Assembly: GCA_036677685.1 (NCBI GenBank)
Contig: JAVBWA010000040.1
Span: 1-64,000, forward strand
DNA length: 64,000 nt
DNA from: JAQUBU01 sp036677685
GTDB lineage: Bacteria; Bacillota; Syntrophomonadia; Syntrophomonadales; Syntrophomonadaceae
Direction of reading: 5' to 3'
Shown here: in pieces, positions 25,212 through 34,355 of the stretch
Numbering within the stretch: the first letter of the stretch is position 1
How the letters are laid out: every line of letters starts with the position of its first letter
Translations under genes and position numbers: made by a program
The notes under the pieces: generated by a model
The model's database searches: none
What the model saw: the letters and a program-made list of their open reading frames with translations, nothing else
Told to the model about the DNA's origin: nothing

Positions 25212-27551
25212 ATGGATGAAAAAACTTTAAACAGATTGGAATTTGATAAAATAAAAGCTCGTTTATCGGAACTGGCCTTTTTTGAAGGGGGCCGCATCCG
25301 GGTTCGGGAAATGAAGCCTTTCAGCGATTACCAGCGGGTTATGGCCAGCCTTGATGAAACTGCTGAAGCAATGGAAGCCCTGCGCTTTAATGAACCCGGC
25401 TTTTTAAGCGGCCTAAAGCTGGTTAATACTTATCTGGCCAAGGCTCAGGCGGGAGGAATGCTTCGAGCATCCGAACTATTTGACATCTACCGCATTATGA
25501 ATTCTTCGCGCAGAGCCAGGAAACAGTTCAGTGAAAACAAATATCCCCGTCTAAAAGAACTCTGCTCATATATCGAGGAAGACCTATCACTGGAAAGAAA
25601 GATTAGTGAGGCGGTTGGAGAAGACGGGGAGTTGAGAGATGATGCCTCGGTTCAGTTAAAGACCTTGAGGAATCAGATTAATACCATGCGCATTCGCATC
25701 CGTAATTACCTGCAGGAGTTTATCCGTTCGCCGGAAAATCAGAAAAAACTGCAGGATGCCCTGGTAACCGAACGTGATGGTCGTTATGTGGTTCCCGTCA
25801 AACAGGAATACCGCCACGAGGTTAAGGGTATAATTCATGACGAATCCGCAAGTGGGGCCACGGTTTTTATAGAACCCTTGCCGGTGGTGGAAAATAACAA
25901 CCGGATTCGAGTCCTGCAGGCCGAGGAAAAAAGAGAGGTTGAAAGAATCCTTCGGGAACTCAGCCAGGCAGTGGCGGCTTTTGCCCTGGAAATTGCCGCC
26001 GATCAGGATATACTCAGTGAACTTGATTTAATCTATGCGCGGGCCCGTATGGCCTATAAAACCAATTCCTATCGCCCGCAAATAAACACCTCCGGAGTTC
26101 TTGATATCAGTCGTGCCATGCATCCTCTGCTGGGCGAAAACGGGGTCCCGGTTGATGTGCAGTTGGGAAAGGATTTCGATATTCTGGTGGTTACCGGCCC
26201 CAATACCGGCGGAAAAACCGTAACCTTGAAGACCATCGGTTTATTGAGCATAATGGCGATGTGCGGGTTGTTTATCCCGGCCCGGGAAAACAGCCGCCTT
26301 TCAATTTTTAATGCTATTTATGTGGATATTGGTGATGAACAAAGCATCGAACAGTCCTTAAGCACATTTTCATCGCATATGAAAAATATCGTGGATATTC
26401 TTCGCCGGGCCGACCACAATTCACTGGTTTTAATGGATGAAGTAGGAGCAGGTACGGACCCGGTGGAAGGAGCCATACTGGCCCGGGTGATTCTTGAAGA
26501 ACTTCAGCGCAAGAAATCAAAAGTGGTTATAACCACCCACCAGAGTGAATTGAAAAACTTTGCTTATCAAAATGAAAGGGTGGAAAACGCCTGTGTTGAA
26601 TTCGACCCGGTTAGTCTGAAGCCAACCTACACACTGACTATAGGGATGCCCGGTCAGAGCAATGCTTTTGCTATAGCGTCGCGGCTGGGCTTGCAGCCCG
26701 AACTGGTGCAGCGCGCTCGCAAACTGGTACCGCAGCGGGAAATGGAATTTGGCAATATGATGCGCCAGCTTAAGGAAAGCCGCAGCCAGTTTGAGAATTC
26801 CAGCCGGGAAGTTGATAAGCTCAAAGAAGAACTCTTGCAGGAAAAACTACAGTTGGAAGAAGATAGAAAGAACTTACAGCGGGAACGCCTTGAAGTAATG
26901 GAAAAAGCCCGGCGGGAAGCGGAACAGCATTTGCGCGAGGTTAAGAATGAAGCAAATCAGGCCATTCAGGAGTTGAAACAAATGCTCAAGGATAAGGAGC
27001 AGCCTCCAAAATGGCATGAAGTTGAACAGAGCCGCAAGAAACTCAATAATTTGAATGTCAATAAACTAGTGGATTTTCCTCAACCGGACAATCCGGTCAC
27101 CGAAATTAAACCGGGAGATTACGTTTTTATCAACAATATTCATCAAAATGGTTATGTACTGGATGGCCCCAACAATCAGGGAGAAGTTAGCGTACAGGTT
27201 GGTATGCTTAAGCTTAACGTCAACCGGAATCAATTAAGTCAGAGCCAGGCTCCCAAAGAAAAAGCCAGCAAGTGGCGCAACCAGAGCTATTTGGACAAGG
27301 CGCGGCGAATTTCCAAAGAGATAGACCTGCGTGGTGAAACGGTGGAAGATGCACTGACCATAGTTGATAAATATATTGACGATGCCAGTCTGGTGGGATT
27401 GGAATCAGTAAGCATTATTCACGGAAAAGGAACCGGTGCTTTGCGTTCAGCCATACGTGATTTCCTCAGGAACCACCCCCATGTAAAATCTCTTCGGGAC
27501 GGTTTGAGCCAGGAAGGCGGTTCCGGGATTACGATAGTACAGTTAAACTAG
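25212..27551 (+). CDS. mutS2: Endonuclease/ribosome-rescue ATPase MutS2
   Basis: 779 aa, the usual MutS2 length. It lacks MutS domain I. A helical core precedes the ATPase (Walker A GPNTGGKT at about 328-336, DEVGAGTDP as Walker B, a THQSELK switch). A long coiled coil (about 515-620) follows, then a KOW-like segment, then the Smr nuclease domain at the end (IDLRGETVEDA, IIHGKGTGALR). In Bacillus the homologue acts on collided ribosomes; older work proposed anti-recombination. The stop codon TAG (27549-27551) lies within the left arm of the inverted-repeat element. Confidence 0.94.
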   Translation: MDEKTLNRLEFDKIKARLSELAFFEGGRIRVREMKPFSDYQRVMASLDETAEAMEALRFNEPGFLSGLKLVNTYLAKAQAGGMLRASELFDIYRIMNSSRRARKQFSENKYPRLKELCSYIEEDLSLERKISEAVGEDGELRDDASVQLKTLRNQINTMRIRIRNYLQEFIRSPENQKKLQDALVTERDGRYVVPVKQEYRHEVKGIIHDESASGATVFIEPLPVVENNNRIRVLQAEEKREVERILRELSQAVAAFALEIAADQDILSELDLIYARARMAYKTNSYRPQINTSGVLDISRAMHPLLGENGVPVDVQLGKDFDILVVTGPNTGGKTVTLKTIGLLSIMAMCGLFIPARENSRLSIFNAIYVDIGDEQSIEQSLSTFSSHMKNIVDILRRADHNSLVLMDEVGAGTDPVEGAILARVILEELQRKKSKVVITTHQSELKNFAYQNERVENACVEFDPVSLKPTYTLTIGMPGQSNAFAIASRLGLQPELVQRARKLVPQREMEFGNMMRQLKESRSQFENSSREVDKLKEELLQEKLQLEEDRKNLQRERLEVMEKARREAEQHLREVKNEANQAIQELKQMLKDKEQPPKWHEVEQSRKKLNNLNVNKLVDFPQPDNPVTEIKPGDYVFINNIHQNGYVLDGPNNQGEVSVQVGMLKLNVNRNQLSQSQAPKEKASKWRNQSYLDKARRISKEIDLRGETVEDALTIVDKYIDDASLVGLESVSIIHGKGTGALRSAIRDFLRNHPHVKSLRDGLSQEGGSGITIVQLN

Positions 27552-27713
27552 TACTTCGTTAAAATTAATTCTATATATTCTCGTCGGTTAAATTATCATA
27601 TGACTGCGTTGTCGTCAATCGCAATACGTCCAGTATTACTCATTCCTCCGCCTTGTCCTACGAAAATTTTCCTCGCCTATTTATACACAGAATTAGATTT
27701 AACAGAGTACTAG
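27548..27713. repeat. Inverted-repeat element filling the mutS2/PBP convergent gap
   Basis: Left end CTAGTACTTCGTTAAAATTAATTCT and right end (reverse complement) match over about 32 bp with roughly 26 identities. The first 8 bases, CTAGTACT, are exact. The 166-bp element spans the whole gap and supplies the TAG stops of both flanking convergent genes. No ORF within. It is MITE-like in form; it could also serve as a bidirectional terminator. Confidence 0.7.
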
Positions 27714-30106
27714 AAATGGATTATATCGTCTACAACCTCACGAGCTTTCTTCTTTTTAAGCTGATGATCTTCCAGCGGGCAGGTAGGCAATTCTTGTCCT
27801 GGCTGCAGCAGAACTTTCTCGAGATATTCCTGCGGGCAGCCTCCGCTCTGTACGGGATTGGGTACATTAGCCCGGTAAAGTTTGCCTTTATTCCTTGGGT
27901 CCCGGCAGACATAAACCTCGTCATTTAGCATTGCAGGGAAATTGAATTCGGTATGAATATCACATATTTCAGCCGGGGTTTCATCCGGCACGAACGAACG
28001 TAATTCGGGATTAGGACAATACTTGCCGGCCAATTTGCCTGATTCCGGGCATATCGATACCATCTTGTGAGCATCACAGGTCTCTGTTGGTACCTTATCT
28101 TTAAGACAATATTCGGTTATCAGACCATCCTGGGGACAGGAATCGGACGGCAGCTTTCCGGATTTCCCACAAACCGTAACCTGAACAATATTACCCGGCA
28201 TACTGCGCGGTTTGGGATTGCTTATCGTAGCAGCTTGGGTCAAGGCCGCCTTAAACATCTGGGCCGGAAAACCTCCGCCGTATATGTCATTCATAGTATG
28301 TTCCTTATCATATCCCATCCAAACTGCAGCCGAATATCCCGGAGTAAAACCGCAGAACCAGGAGTCTTTGTATTCTTCTGAAGTTCCGGTCTTACCGGCA
28401 GTAACCACTCCGGGCACCCGGGCTTTGGTACCGGTGCCGGAGTTGCATACGGTTTGCAGCATGCTGCTCATTAACCAGGCGGTTTGCTCGGACATCACCC
28501 TTCGGTATTCGGGTTTGTATTTGTATATTTCAACCCCTTCTGCATCAACTATGCTGGTAATAAAATGCGGCTTGGTATATAAACCGCCATTGGCAAAGGC
28601 CCCGTAGGCTGCAGCCATTTGCACCGGAGTGGCTCCGTGGGTGAGTCCGCCCAGGGAAAGGGGAGCCAGAGCCAAGTCGTTTACTCCCGGGGAGTCAACC
28701 AGTTGTAGGCCCAGGCTTTTCGCAAAGTCAAAGCCCCGGCGGATGCCTAATTTGTCCAGCATTTGCACCGAATAGGTATTGATTGAATACTGAACCGCGG
28801 TACGCATGGTAATCAGCCCGCGGTAATTACCGTCATAGTTTTCAGGACTCCAAACTTTGTTGCCTACTTGAATGGAAAGCGGAGCATCATTAAGGGGAAA
28901 GAACGGCATATAGCCCTGCTGCAGGGCGGGTCCGTATACGGCCAGCGGCTTGATGGAAGAACCAGGCTGACGGTAAGCGCTGGTAGCCCGGTTAAAGCCA
29001 CGTTTTTGTTCGTAGGAGCGGCCGCCCATAATGCATTTGACTTCACCATTACTGTGGTCGACTACCGCCATGGCCGACTGAATTTGATCGCCGCCCTTAT
29101 GCTCGGAAGGGAAATGGGCTGGGTCCTTATAATACTCTTCCATGGTGCTTTCAAGGTTGGCATTCATCGTAGTATAGATCTTCAAGCCGGAACGATAGAT
29201 GGCATCATTGGGATTATCATAGAGCTTGTTTTCATTTAAAATACCCAGGGCTTCATCAATCACCGCATCTATAAAGTAGCCGTATTTGGTTCCGGTATTG
29301 GTTGATTTTTTGAACACCAGAGGGGTTTCAAAAGCCTGATCGGCAGTTGCCTGGTCAATATAACCGCATCTTACCATGTTGTCCAAAACCAGGCGCTGGC
29401 GAGCTTTGGCTTTATCGTAATACTGGAAAGGATTATAGCCATTGGGGCTTTGCGGCAGTCCCGCAAGTAAAGAAGATTCTGGCAGGGTTAAAGCATTGGC
29501 ATCCTTGCCAAAATAGGTACTGGCCGCTGCCTGAACTCCGTAGGCACCGGCTCCAAAATATATCTTGTTGAGATACATGCTCAATATCTCATCTTTTGAA
29601 TAATTGGCTTCCAGCTTAAAGGCTAAAAGAACTTCTTTGATTTTCCTTTCCAATTGTTTATCAGAAGTTAAAAAGGCATTTCGCGCTAATTGCTGGGTGA
29701 TGGTACTGGCCCCTTGTCCGGTAAGATCACCGGATTGCAGATTCCGAAATACAGCGCGTATAATGCCTTTAAAATTTACTCCATGATGTTTGTAAAAATC
29801 TTGGTCTTCAATAGACAGGACGGCATTTATCAAGTCTTGCGGAATATTTTCAAGGCCGATTTCGGTGCGGTTTTGTTCCGCATGCAGTCCCGCCATGACT
29901 TTGCCCTGATCATCGTATAGCAGGGTAGTATTGGCGCCTGATAGCTGCTGAGGATCCCAGACGGGCAGGTTTGTGGCTGCAAAAACGAAAACTCCTATAA
30001 TAACTCCGGTCATTATTAGGGCAGATAAGATCAACAAATTTATAAAGCCCTTAAAGTTCTTTTTGCTGCGCTTGCGTTTAGTTTGATCTTGATTACTATT
30101 ACTCAC
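27710..30106 (-). CDS. Class A penicillin-binding protein (bifunctional transglycosylase/transpeptidase)
   Basis: 798 aa, membrane-anchored peptidoglycan polymerase. GTG 30106 is chosen because ACAGGAGG precedes it; 30 upstream codons have no ribosome site. Order: basic cytoplasmic tail (KRKRSKK), TM (about 20-42), GT51 glycosyltransferase with EDQDFYKHHG and GASTITQQLARN, transpeptidase with SSIK (SxxK), SIN (SxN) and KTG. The C-terminal ~110 aa hold two Cys-rich repeats, CGKSGKLPSDSCP and CPESGKLAGKYCP, each followed by a T-E-x-C-D-x-H type segment. The TAG stop lies in the inverted-repeat element. Divergent from tyrS. Confidence 0.93.
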   Translation of the reverse strand: MSNSNQDQTKRKRSKKNFKGFINLLILSALIMTGVIIGVFVFAATNLPVWDPQQLSGANTTLLYDDQGKVMAGLHAEQNRTEIGLENIPQDLINAVLSIEDQDFYKHHGVNFKGIIRAVFRNLQSGDLTGQGASTITQQLARNAFLTSDKQLERKIKEVLLAFKLEANYSKDEILSMYLNKIYFGAGAYGVQAAASTYFGKDANALTLPESSLLAGLPQSPNGYNPFQYYDKAKARQRLVLDNMVRCGYIDQATADQAFETPLVFKKSTNTGTKYGYFIDAVIDEALGILNENKLYDNPNDAIYRSGLKIYTTMNANLESTMEEYYKDPAHFPSEHKGGDQIQSAMAVVDHSNGEVKCIMGGRSYEQKRGFNRATSAYRQPGSSIKPLAVYGPALQQGYMPFFPLNDAPLSIQVGNKVWSPENYDGNYRGLITMRTAVQYSINTYSVQMLDKLGIRRGFDFAKSLGLQLVDSPGVNDLALAPLSLGGLTHGATPVQMAAAYGAFANGGLYTKPHFITSIVDAEGVEIYKYKPEYRRVMSEQTAWLMSSMLQTVCNSGTGTKARVPGVVTAGKTGTSEEYKDSWFCGFTPGYSAAVWMGYDKEHTMNDIYGGGFPAQMFKAALTQAATISNPKPRSMPGNIVQVTVCGKSGKLPSDSCPQDGLITEYCLKDKVPTETCDAHKMVSICPESGKLAGKYCPNPELRSFVPDETPAEICDIHTEFNFPAMLNDEVYVCRDPRNKGKLYRANVPNPVQSGGCPQEYLEKVLLQPGQELPTCPLEDHQLKKKKAREVVDDIIHF

Positions 30107-30343
30107 AAAATTAATCCTCCTGTAAGGTCTACTATTATTATTAGACAGAGAGAAAATAAATTCCTGCTCTTGATGGTGAAGAATAGTACAAGCCAATTAT
30201 TGGCACAGTTATATGAGGGGATAATCCCGGCAACATATAAATATTTCTTATTGGCAGGACTTTGCAAAAGCCCATTCGGGTGGGTCTAATTATTGCACAA
30301 ATGCCGAATCAGTGCTATATTTTTATGGCAAGGAGGTTGAAGC

Positions 30344-31561
30344 GTGGAAGACAATATACTAAAACAAGTAGAACAGCAAATGGAAGTTATACGCCGCGGG
30401 GTGGCAGAAATTGTTCCCGAGGCCGAACTTAAACAAAAAATCTATAAATCCCTTCAAACTGGACATCCCCTGCGAATAAAGCTGGGGCTTGATCCTACTG
30501 CACCGGATATTCATCTCGGGCATACGGTGGTCTTGAACAAACTCCGGCAATTTCAAGAACTGGGCCACGAAGTTCACCTGATTATCGGAGATTTTACCGG
30601 GCGCATTGGCGATCCTTCCGGAAAATCCGAAACCCGCAAGCAGCTTAGCGAAGAAGAAATAATGATTAATGCGGCAACTTACAAGGAACAGATATTTAAG
30701 GTTTTGGACGCTGAAAAAACCATTATTCATTTTAATAGTGAATGGCTGATGAAATTAAACCTGGTAGATGTTCTTAATCTTGCGGGCCGCTACACTGTGG
30801 CGAGAATGCTGGAACGGGACGATTTTGCCAAACGTTATAAGGAATGCCTGCCGATTGGGATTCACGAGTTTATGTATCCCTTGATGCAAGGTTATGATTC
30901 AGTCGAATTGCAGGCTGATGTCGAGCTGGGGGGCACCGACCAGATGTTTAACTTGCTGGTGGGACGCAACCTCTTGAAAGAATACGGCTTTGAACCGCAG
31001 GTAGCCTTGATGATGCCAATCCTGGAAGGCACCAACGGGGTGCAGAAAATGAGCAAGAGCCTGGGCAATTACATTGGGGTTAATGAGGAACCCTATGAAA
31101 TGTTCGGGAAAACCATGTCTATCCCTGATGAATTGATCAGCCGTTATTTTGAGCTTTTAACCAGGGTAAGCCTGGAAGAAATAAAATCGATGCAGAAACA
31201 GATGGATGGCGGCGAGCTTAATCCCCGGGACGCCAAAATCCGTCTGGCCAAAGAAATAATTAGCACTTACCATAATGCAGATGAAGCACTAAAAGCCGAG
31301 GAAAGATTTAAGCTGGTATTTTCCCAGCGTGATATTCCCGAAGATATACCGGAAGTCAGCACAAACGATGATGAATTATGGCTGCCCAAATTCCTGCATG
31401 AAAACACTATGGTTGATTCAACCAGTGACGGCCGCCGGATGCTCAAGCAAGGTGCGGTAAAAGTGGATGGCGAAAAAGTCTCTGAGGAAAACTTGAAAGT
31501 AACCGGCGATATGGTTATCCAGGTGGGCAAACGCAAGTTTTTACGTGTTCGAAAAGCTTAG
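30344..31561 (+). CDS. tyrS: Tyrosyl-tRNA synthetase
   Basis: 405 aa. GTG start with AAGGAGG 7 nt before. The class I signatures are HLGH (57-60) and KMSKS in GVQKMSKSLGN (about 230-240). IIGDFTGRIGDPSGK and the GGTDQMFN segment, plus a C-terminal S4 domain (ending VGKRKFLRVRKA), match the TyrZ-like short-spacer type rather than the classical TyrS. It charges tRNA-Tyr. I saw no T-box in the upstream 140 nt. A strong terminator follows at 31671. Confidence 0.93.
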   Translation: MEDNILKQVEQQMEVIRRGVAEIVPEAELKQKIYKSLQTGHPLRIKLGLDPTAPDIHLGHTVVLNKLRQFQELGHEVHLIIGDFTGRIGDPSGKSETRKQLSEEEIMINAATYKEQIFKVLDAEKTIIHFNSEWLMKLNLVDVLNLAGRYTVARMLERDDFAKRYKECLPIGIHEFMYPLMQGYDSVELQADVELGGTDQMFNLLVGRNLLKEYGFEPQVALMMPILEGTNGVQKMSKSLGNYIGVNEEPYEMFGKTMSIPDELISRYFELLTRVSLEEIKSMQKQMDGGELNPRDAKIRLAKEIISTYHNADEALKAEERFKLVFSQRDIPEDIPEVSTNDDELWLPKFLHENTMVDSTSDGRRMLKQGAVKVDGEKVSEENLKVTGDMVIQVGKRKFLRVRKA

Positions 31562-31670
31562 AAAAAAGTAAGACATAAGGCGTGAGGTAAGGGGTAGCTA
31601 ATTAGAATACCTTGAGAAATAGCGTTACCAAAAAATAACAATATATGCAAATAGTAATGAGAATATTTAT

Positions 31671-31713
31671 AAGGGGTGAAGTATCCAAAAGGGAATTTCA
31701 CCCCTTACTTTTT
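31671..31713 (+). terminator. Rho-independent terminator after tyrS
   Basis: 10-bp stem AAGGGGTGAA (31671-31680) and TTCACCCCTT (31697-31706), then ACTTTTT. Confidence 0.85.
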
Positions 31714-31791
31714 ATGGCTAACCAAAACCTAATCAAATTTAGCAGTGAAGTGATGGGGTCCATTCCTCACCCATCACCCCCTAATGACCCA

Positions 31792-32037
31792 CTATTTATA
31801 TAAATTTTTTAAGGCCCGGGTCATGTCATCCAAATGGCCTTCATAGAATATGGCATCGCCTTTGACATTGGGGGATTCCAGGGATAGCATCTTGATGAAA
31901 GTGAACCCCGCCTCCTCCAGAATGGAGCGCGGCGTATTCCTTAATATATCTATCTGTTGATCGCTTACTTTGCGAGCTGCACAGTAGACCTTTTTGCCTT
32001 TGGAATTAGATAAAGCCGTAGCAACCAGAGTTCGCAT
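31792..32037 (-). CDS. Small conserved-looking protein of unknown function
   Basis: 81 aa, ATGGAGGAAAACA before the ATG gives a clear ribosome site. It starts MRTLVATALSNSKGKKVYCAARK and has no signal or TM. Mixed alpha/beta composition with one Cys. I do not recognise the family. It lies between the tyrS terminator and the tRNA pair, transcribed on the tRNA strand but upstream sequence contains the tRNA terminator, so it must have its own promoter. Confidence 0.6.
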   Translation of the reverse strand: MRTLVATALSNSKGKKVYCAARKVSDQQIDILRNTPRSILEEAGFTFIKMLSLESPNVKGDAIFYEGHLDDMTRALKNLYK

Positions 32038-32107
32038 TGTTTTCCTCCATTTCCGAGCATAATTTAATGCTAGTTATTATCTAATCGAAACCAAAATATT
32101 CCCAAGG

Positions 32108-32133
32108 AAAAAACCAGCACCCTGGTGCTGGTT
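32108..32133 (-). terminator. Terminator of the tRNA-Gln/tRNA-Glu transcript
   Basis: Reading the minus strand: AACCAGCACC, a 2-nt apex, GGTGCTGGTT, then TTTTTT. Sits about 17 nt after tRNA-Glu. Confidence 0.88.
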
Positions 32134-32149
32134 TCTTGATATTGGATTT

Positions 32150-32225
32150 TGGTAGCCCCAAGGGGAGTCGAACCCCTGTCTCCGCCTTGAGAGGGCGGCA
32201 TCCTAGGCCGCTAGACGATGGGGCC
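32150..32225 (-). tRNA. tRNA-Glu (anticodon CTC)
   Basis: Folds as a full cloverleaf: acceptor GGCCCCA / TGGGGCT, anticodon stem CCGCC/GGCGG with loop CTCTCAA (anticodon CTC), T arm AGGGG-TTCGACT-CCCCT, discriminator A and an encoded CCA. It is second in a two-tRNA transcript. Confidence 0.95.
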
Positions 32226-32231
32226 AAATAA

Positions 32232-32305
32232 TGGCAGCCGGACAAGGATTCGAACCCTGGCGAACTGATCCAGAGTCAGTCGTGCTACCACTACACCATC
32301 CGGCT
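32232..32305 (-). tRNA. tRNA-Gln (anticodon CTG)
   Basis: Acceptor AGCCGGA / TCCGGCT, anticodon stem ACTGA/TCAGT with loop CTCTGGA (anticodon CTG), T arm CAGGG-TTCGAAT-CCTTG, encoded CCA. It lies 6 nt upstream of tRNA-Glu on the same strand. Confidence 0.95.
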
Positions 32306-32337
32306 GCATGACGGATTATTTATTCCGTGCGTTAATC

Positions 32338-32367
32338 ATTATAATACAGTCGTGAAGTAATTGTCAA
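32338..32367 (-). promoter_or_regulatory. Sigma-A promoter for the tRNA pair
   Basis: On the minus strand: consensus TTGACA (32367-32362), 18-nt spacer, consensus TATAAT (32343-32338). It starts about 33 nt before tRNA-Gln. Confidence 0.85.
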
Positions 32368-32627
32368 AGGAAATGAGCAGATTTTGACGCAGTATAGGAG
32401 TATAAAATATGACCTGAATTTATTTCTTTTTTACCTTAAACATTTTTATGTGGGCAAAATGAAAAACTCAGGGGAGTGGATTATTTGAAAAAACAGTAGG
32501 ACTACATCAAGTTTTCACCTAAAAAACGCTATCTGCAAGCCCAGCAGCCACTTTGCGTATAGATTCTTAATTGGAGTATGATGTAATATAATAGCTTTGA
32601 GAAACAAAATGATTAAGAGGTGGAATA

Positions 32628-33557
32628 GTGAAAAAAGTACTCGTATTAATGGGTGGGACTTCCGAAGAAAGAGAGGTTTCCTTAAGAAGCGGTCAGGCTG
32701 TGTCTCAAGCTTTGCAGGAAAAAGGCTACGAGGTGGAATCCCTCGACTTTAACCCCCGGGTACTGGGCGATATAGAAAAGATCAAACCGGATGTGGTTTT
32801 CATCGCCTTGCATGGCAAAAACGGAGAAGACGGAACAGTGCAGGGTTATCTTGAGTTGCTGGGTATTCCTTATACCGGATCGGGTGTGGCGGCGAGTGCC
32901 ATCGGCATGGATAAAGTCCTCACCAAAAAGATCTTATGCTATGAAGGCTTGCCAACCGCCGAGTTTGAGGTTATCCTCAGAAGCGGTTTCACACCTGAAA
33001 CCTTTGCGGCAGATTCATTGATTGAGAGATTCGGGCTTCCTGTGGTCGTAAAGCCGCCCACCCAGGGTTCAAGTGTCGGCACTACCATTGTTCGAAATAA
33101 GGAAGACCTGATGCCGGCTGTTGAAAAAGCTCTGGCTTTTGGTGAAGAAGTGCTGATCGAACGTTTTATTGCCGGCACTGAACTGACCGTGGCGATAATC
33201 GGCAATGATGAACCGTTGGTTTTGCCGGTTATTGAGATAACTGCCCAAAACGAATATTATGACTATGAATCTAAATATACGCCGGGTATGTCTGCTCACA
33301 TCATACCCGCCCGAATCTCGGCTGAAGCCGGGAAAATGATCGAGGGAATAGCCCGAAAGGCCTATCGGGCATTGAAATGCCGCGGGTTCTCGCGAATCGA
33401 TTTTATTATTGACCAAAACGGTAATCCTTATATACTCGAAAACAATACCATACCAGGCATGACCGCAACGAGTTTGATTCCCGATGCCGCCCGTGCAGCC
33501 GGTATAAGCTTTCCTGAACTGGTGGATAAAATCGTCAAAATGGCCGGGGAAAAATAG
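32628..33557 (+). CDS. ddl: D-alanine--D-alanine ligase
   Basis: 309 aa ATP-grasp enzyme making D-Ala-D-Ala for peptidoglycan. GTG start after GAGGTGG. Motifs: LMGGTSEEREVSLRSG at the N-terminus, ALHGKNGEDGTVQG, KPPTQGSSVG (ATP-binding lid), ALKCRGFSRIDFI and NNTIPGMTATSLIP (metal and substrate site). The phenylalanine/tyrosine position before the omega loop reads YYDYESKYTPG, fitting a D-Ala-D-Ala rather than D-Ala-D-Lac enzyme. A TATAAT at 32587 may be its -10. It lies next to the BlaI/M56 pair, itself cell-wall-related in other bacteria. Confidence 0.94.
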   Translation: MKKVLVLMGGTSEEREVSLRSGQAVSQALQEKGYEVESLDFNPRVLGDIEKIKPDVVFIALHGKNGEDGTVQGYLELLGIPYTGSGVAASAIGMDKVLTKKILCYEGLPTAEFEVILRSGFTPETFAADSLIERFGLPVVVKPPTQGSSVGTTIVRNKEDLMPAVEKALAFGEEVLIERFIAGTELTVAIIGNDEPLVLPVIEITAQNEYYDYESKYTPGMSAHIIPARISAEAGKMIEGIARKAYRALKCRGFSRIDFIIDQNGNPYILENNTIPGMTATSLIPDAARAAGISFPELVDKIVKMAGEK

Positions 33558-33584
33558 TAAGGCCAAAAGATTTGCCAGATTAAA

Positions 33585-33775
33585 ATAACGAGGCGAAAAG
33601 ATACCCTCCACTTCTATAAGCGGTCGGGTTTCTATTAACAAACCGACAGCGGGTTATATAATCCTCCCGCCTCGTTGCAGCGGTGTGTTGCCCCCCTACG
33701 GGGACCACTTATATTGATTCCCTTCGGGAATGATTAAATTGTGTTGAAACTGCTCCGCAGTTTCTTCCGTTGTTT
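33585..33775 (+). repeat. Modular intergenic repeat family A, copy 4 (inner type I, with insertion)
   Basis: Same frame as copy 1: ATAACGAGGCG, a GTCGGGTTT / AAACCGAC inner hairpin, CGCCTCGTTGCAGCGGTGTGTTG, then about 55 extra bases carrying two mini-hairpins (CCCC-TAC-GGGG and TTCCC-TTC-GGGAA), then GTGTTGAAACTGC-TCC-GCAGTTTCTTCCG. The insertion is unique to this copy. Confidence 0.8.
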
Positions 33776-33840
33776 AAAAAAGGTTTTTGCAAATGAAGGC
33801 AGAAATAGTTCAGTAAATATCAACAAAACGGAGCAGCAGC

Positions 33841-34158
33841 ATGAGTAATTTCCTGCCGGCGGGAGTAATCAACGACAATATTGCGGAAATCTGCAATAAG
33901 GTCAATGAATTGAGAAAATATCTGGATGAACGAAACCTGGAAGCCTTGCAGCAAGGTATCAGCGAACTTGAAGATCTGGCTCTCGATCTGGGGGTGTTTA
34001 TCGAAAAATATCCCTGTCAGCCTTTGCTGTATACCGGGCAGGGGAATACCGATGAAGTAATTAAACGTTTGGACTGGGCTTTGACATTTACCGAAGGAGT
34101 AGACCCCATCCAGTATTTTAAATCCAAGCTCAAAGGCAAAAAACGCAAGTTAAGATAA
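33841..34158 (+). CDS. Small helical hypothetical protein
   Basis: 105 aa, ACGGAGC before the ATG. Mostly alpha-helical by composition (INDNIAEICNKVNELRKYL, then LEDLALDLGVFIEKYP) with a basic tail (KLKGKKRKLR). No signal, TM or known motif. It stands between repeat A copy 4 and a terminator at 34184. I do not recognise it; the basic tail could bind nucleic acid. Confidence 0.6.
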   Translation: MSNFLPAGVINDNIAEICNKVNELRKYLDERNLEALQQGISELEDLALDLGVFIEKYPCQPLLYTGQGNTDEVIKRLDWALTFTEGVDPIQYFKSKLKGKKRKLR

Positions 34159-34183
34159 AATATATAAAGCTAATAGCAAAATG

Positions 34184-34222
34184 AAACTGGCCTTGAAGAC
34201 AAGATGATGGGGCCAGTTTTTG
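34184..34222 (+). terminator. Rho-independent terminator
   Basis: AAACTGGCC (34184-34192) pairs with GGCCAGTTT (34211-34219), then TTTGT. It ends the 33841 gene and isolates the BlaI promoter. Confidence 0.8.
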
Positions 34223-34283
34223 TATTAAAACCGCAAAAAGCCAGTGTCTCAGATGGGTTTGGATAGTTTTTTGCTAATATATG

Positions 34284-34335
34284 TTGACAAAAAAAGATTA
34301 CAGATGTAATCTAAAACCACATATTACAATTGTAA
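34284..34335 (+). promoter_or_regulatory. blaI-type promoter with two operators
   Basis: TTGACA (34284-34289), 17-nt spacer, TAATCT (34307-34312). Two TACAnnTGTA palindromes are seen: GATTACAGATGTAATC (34296-34311), covering the -10, and TTACAATTGTAA (34324-34335), at the transcription start. TACAnnTGTA is the core of BlaI/MecI operators, so the pair should be autorepressed. Confidence 0.85.
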
Positions 34336-34355
34336 GCGGAAAGGGGGTTTTTGAA

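Noticed and set aside
30197..30343. Possible T-box leader before tyrS
   Set aside because: No specifier stem or GGGTGGNACCGCG antiterminator; the region is only about 140 nt.
33069..33641. 190-codon minus-strand frame over ddl
   Set aside because: Antisense shadow of a clear ATP-grasp gene that extends into repeat A.
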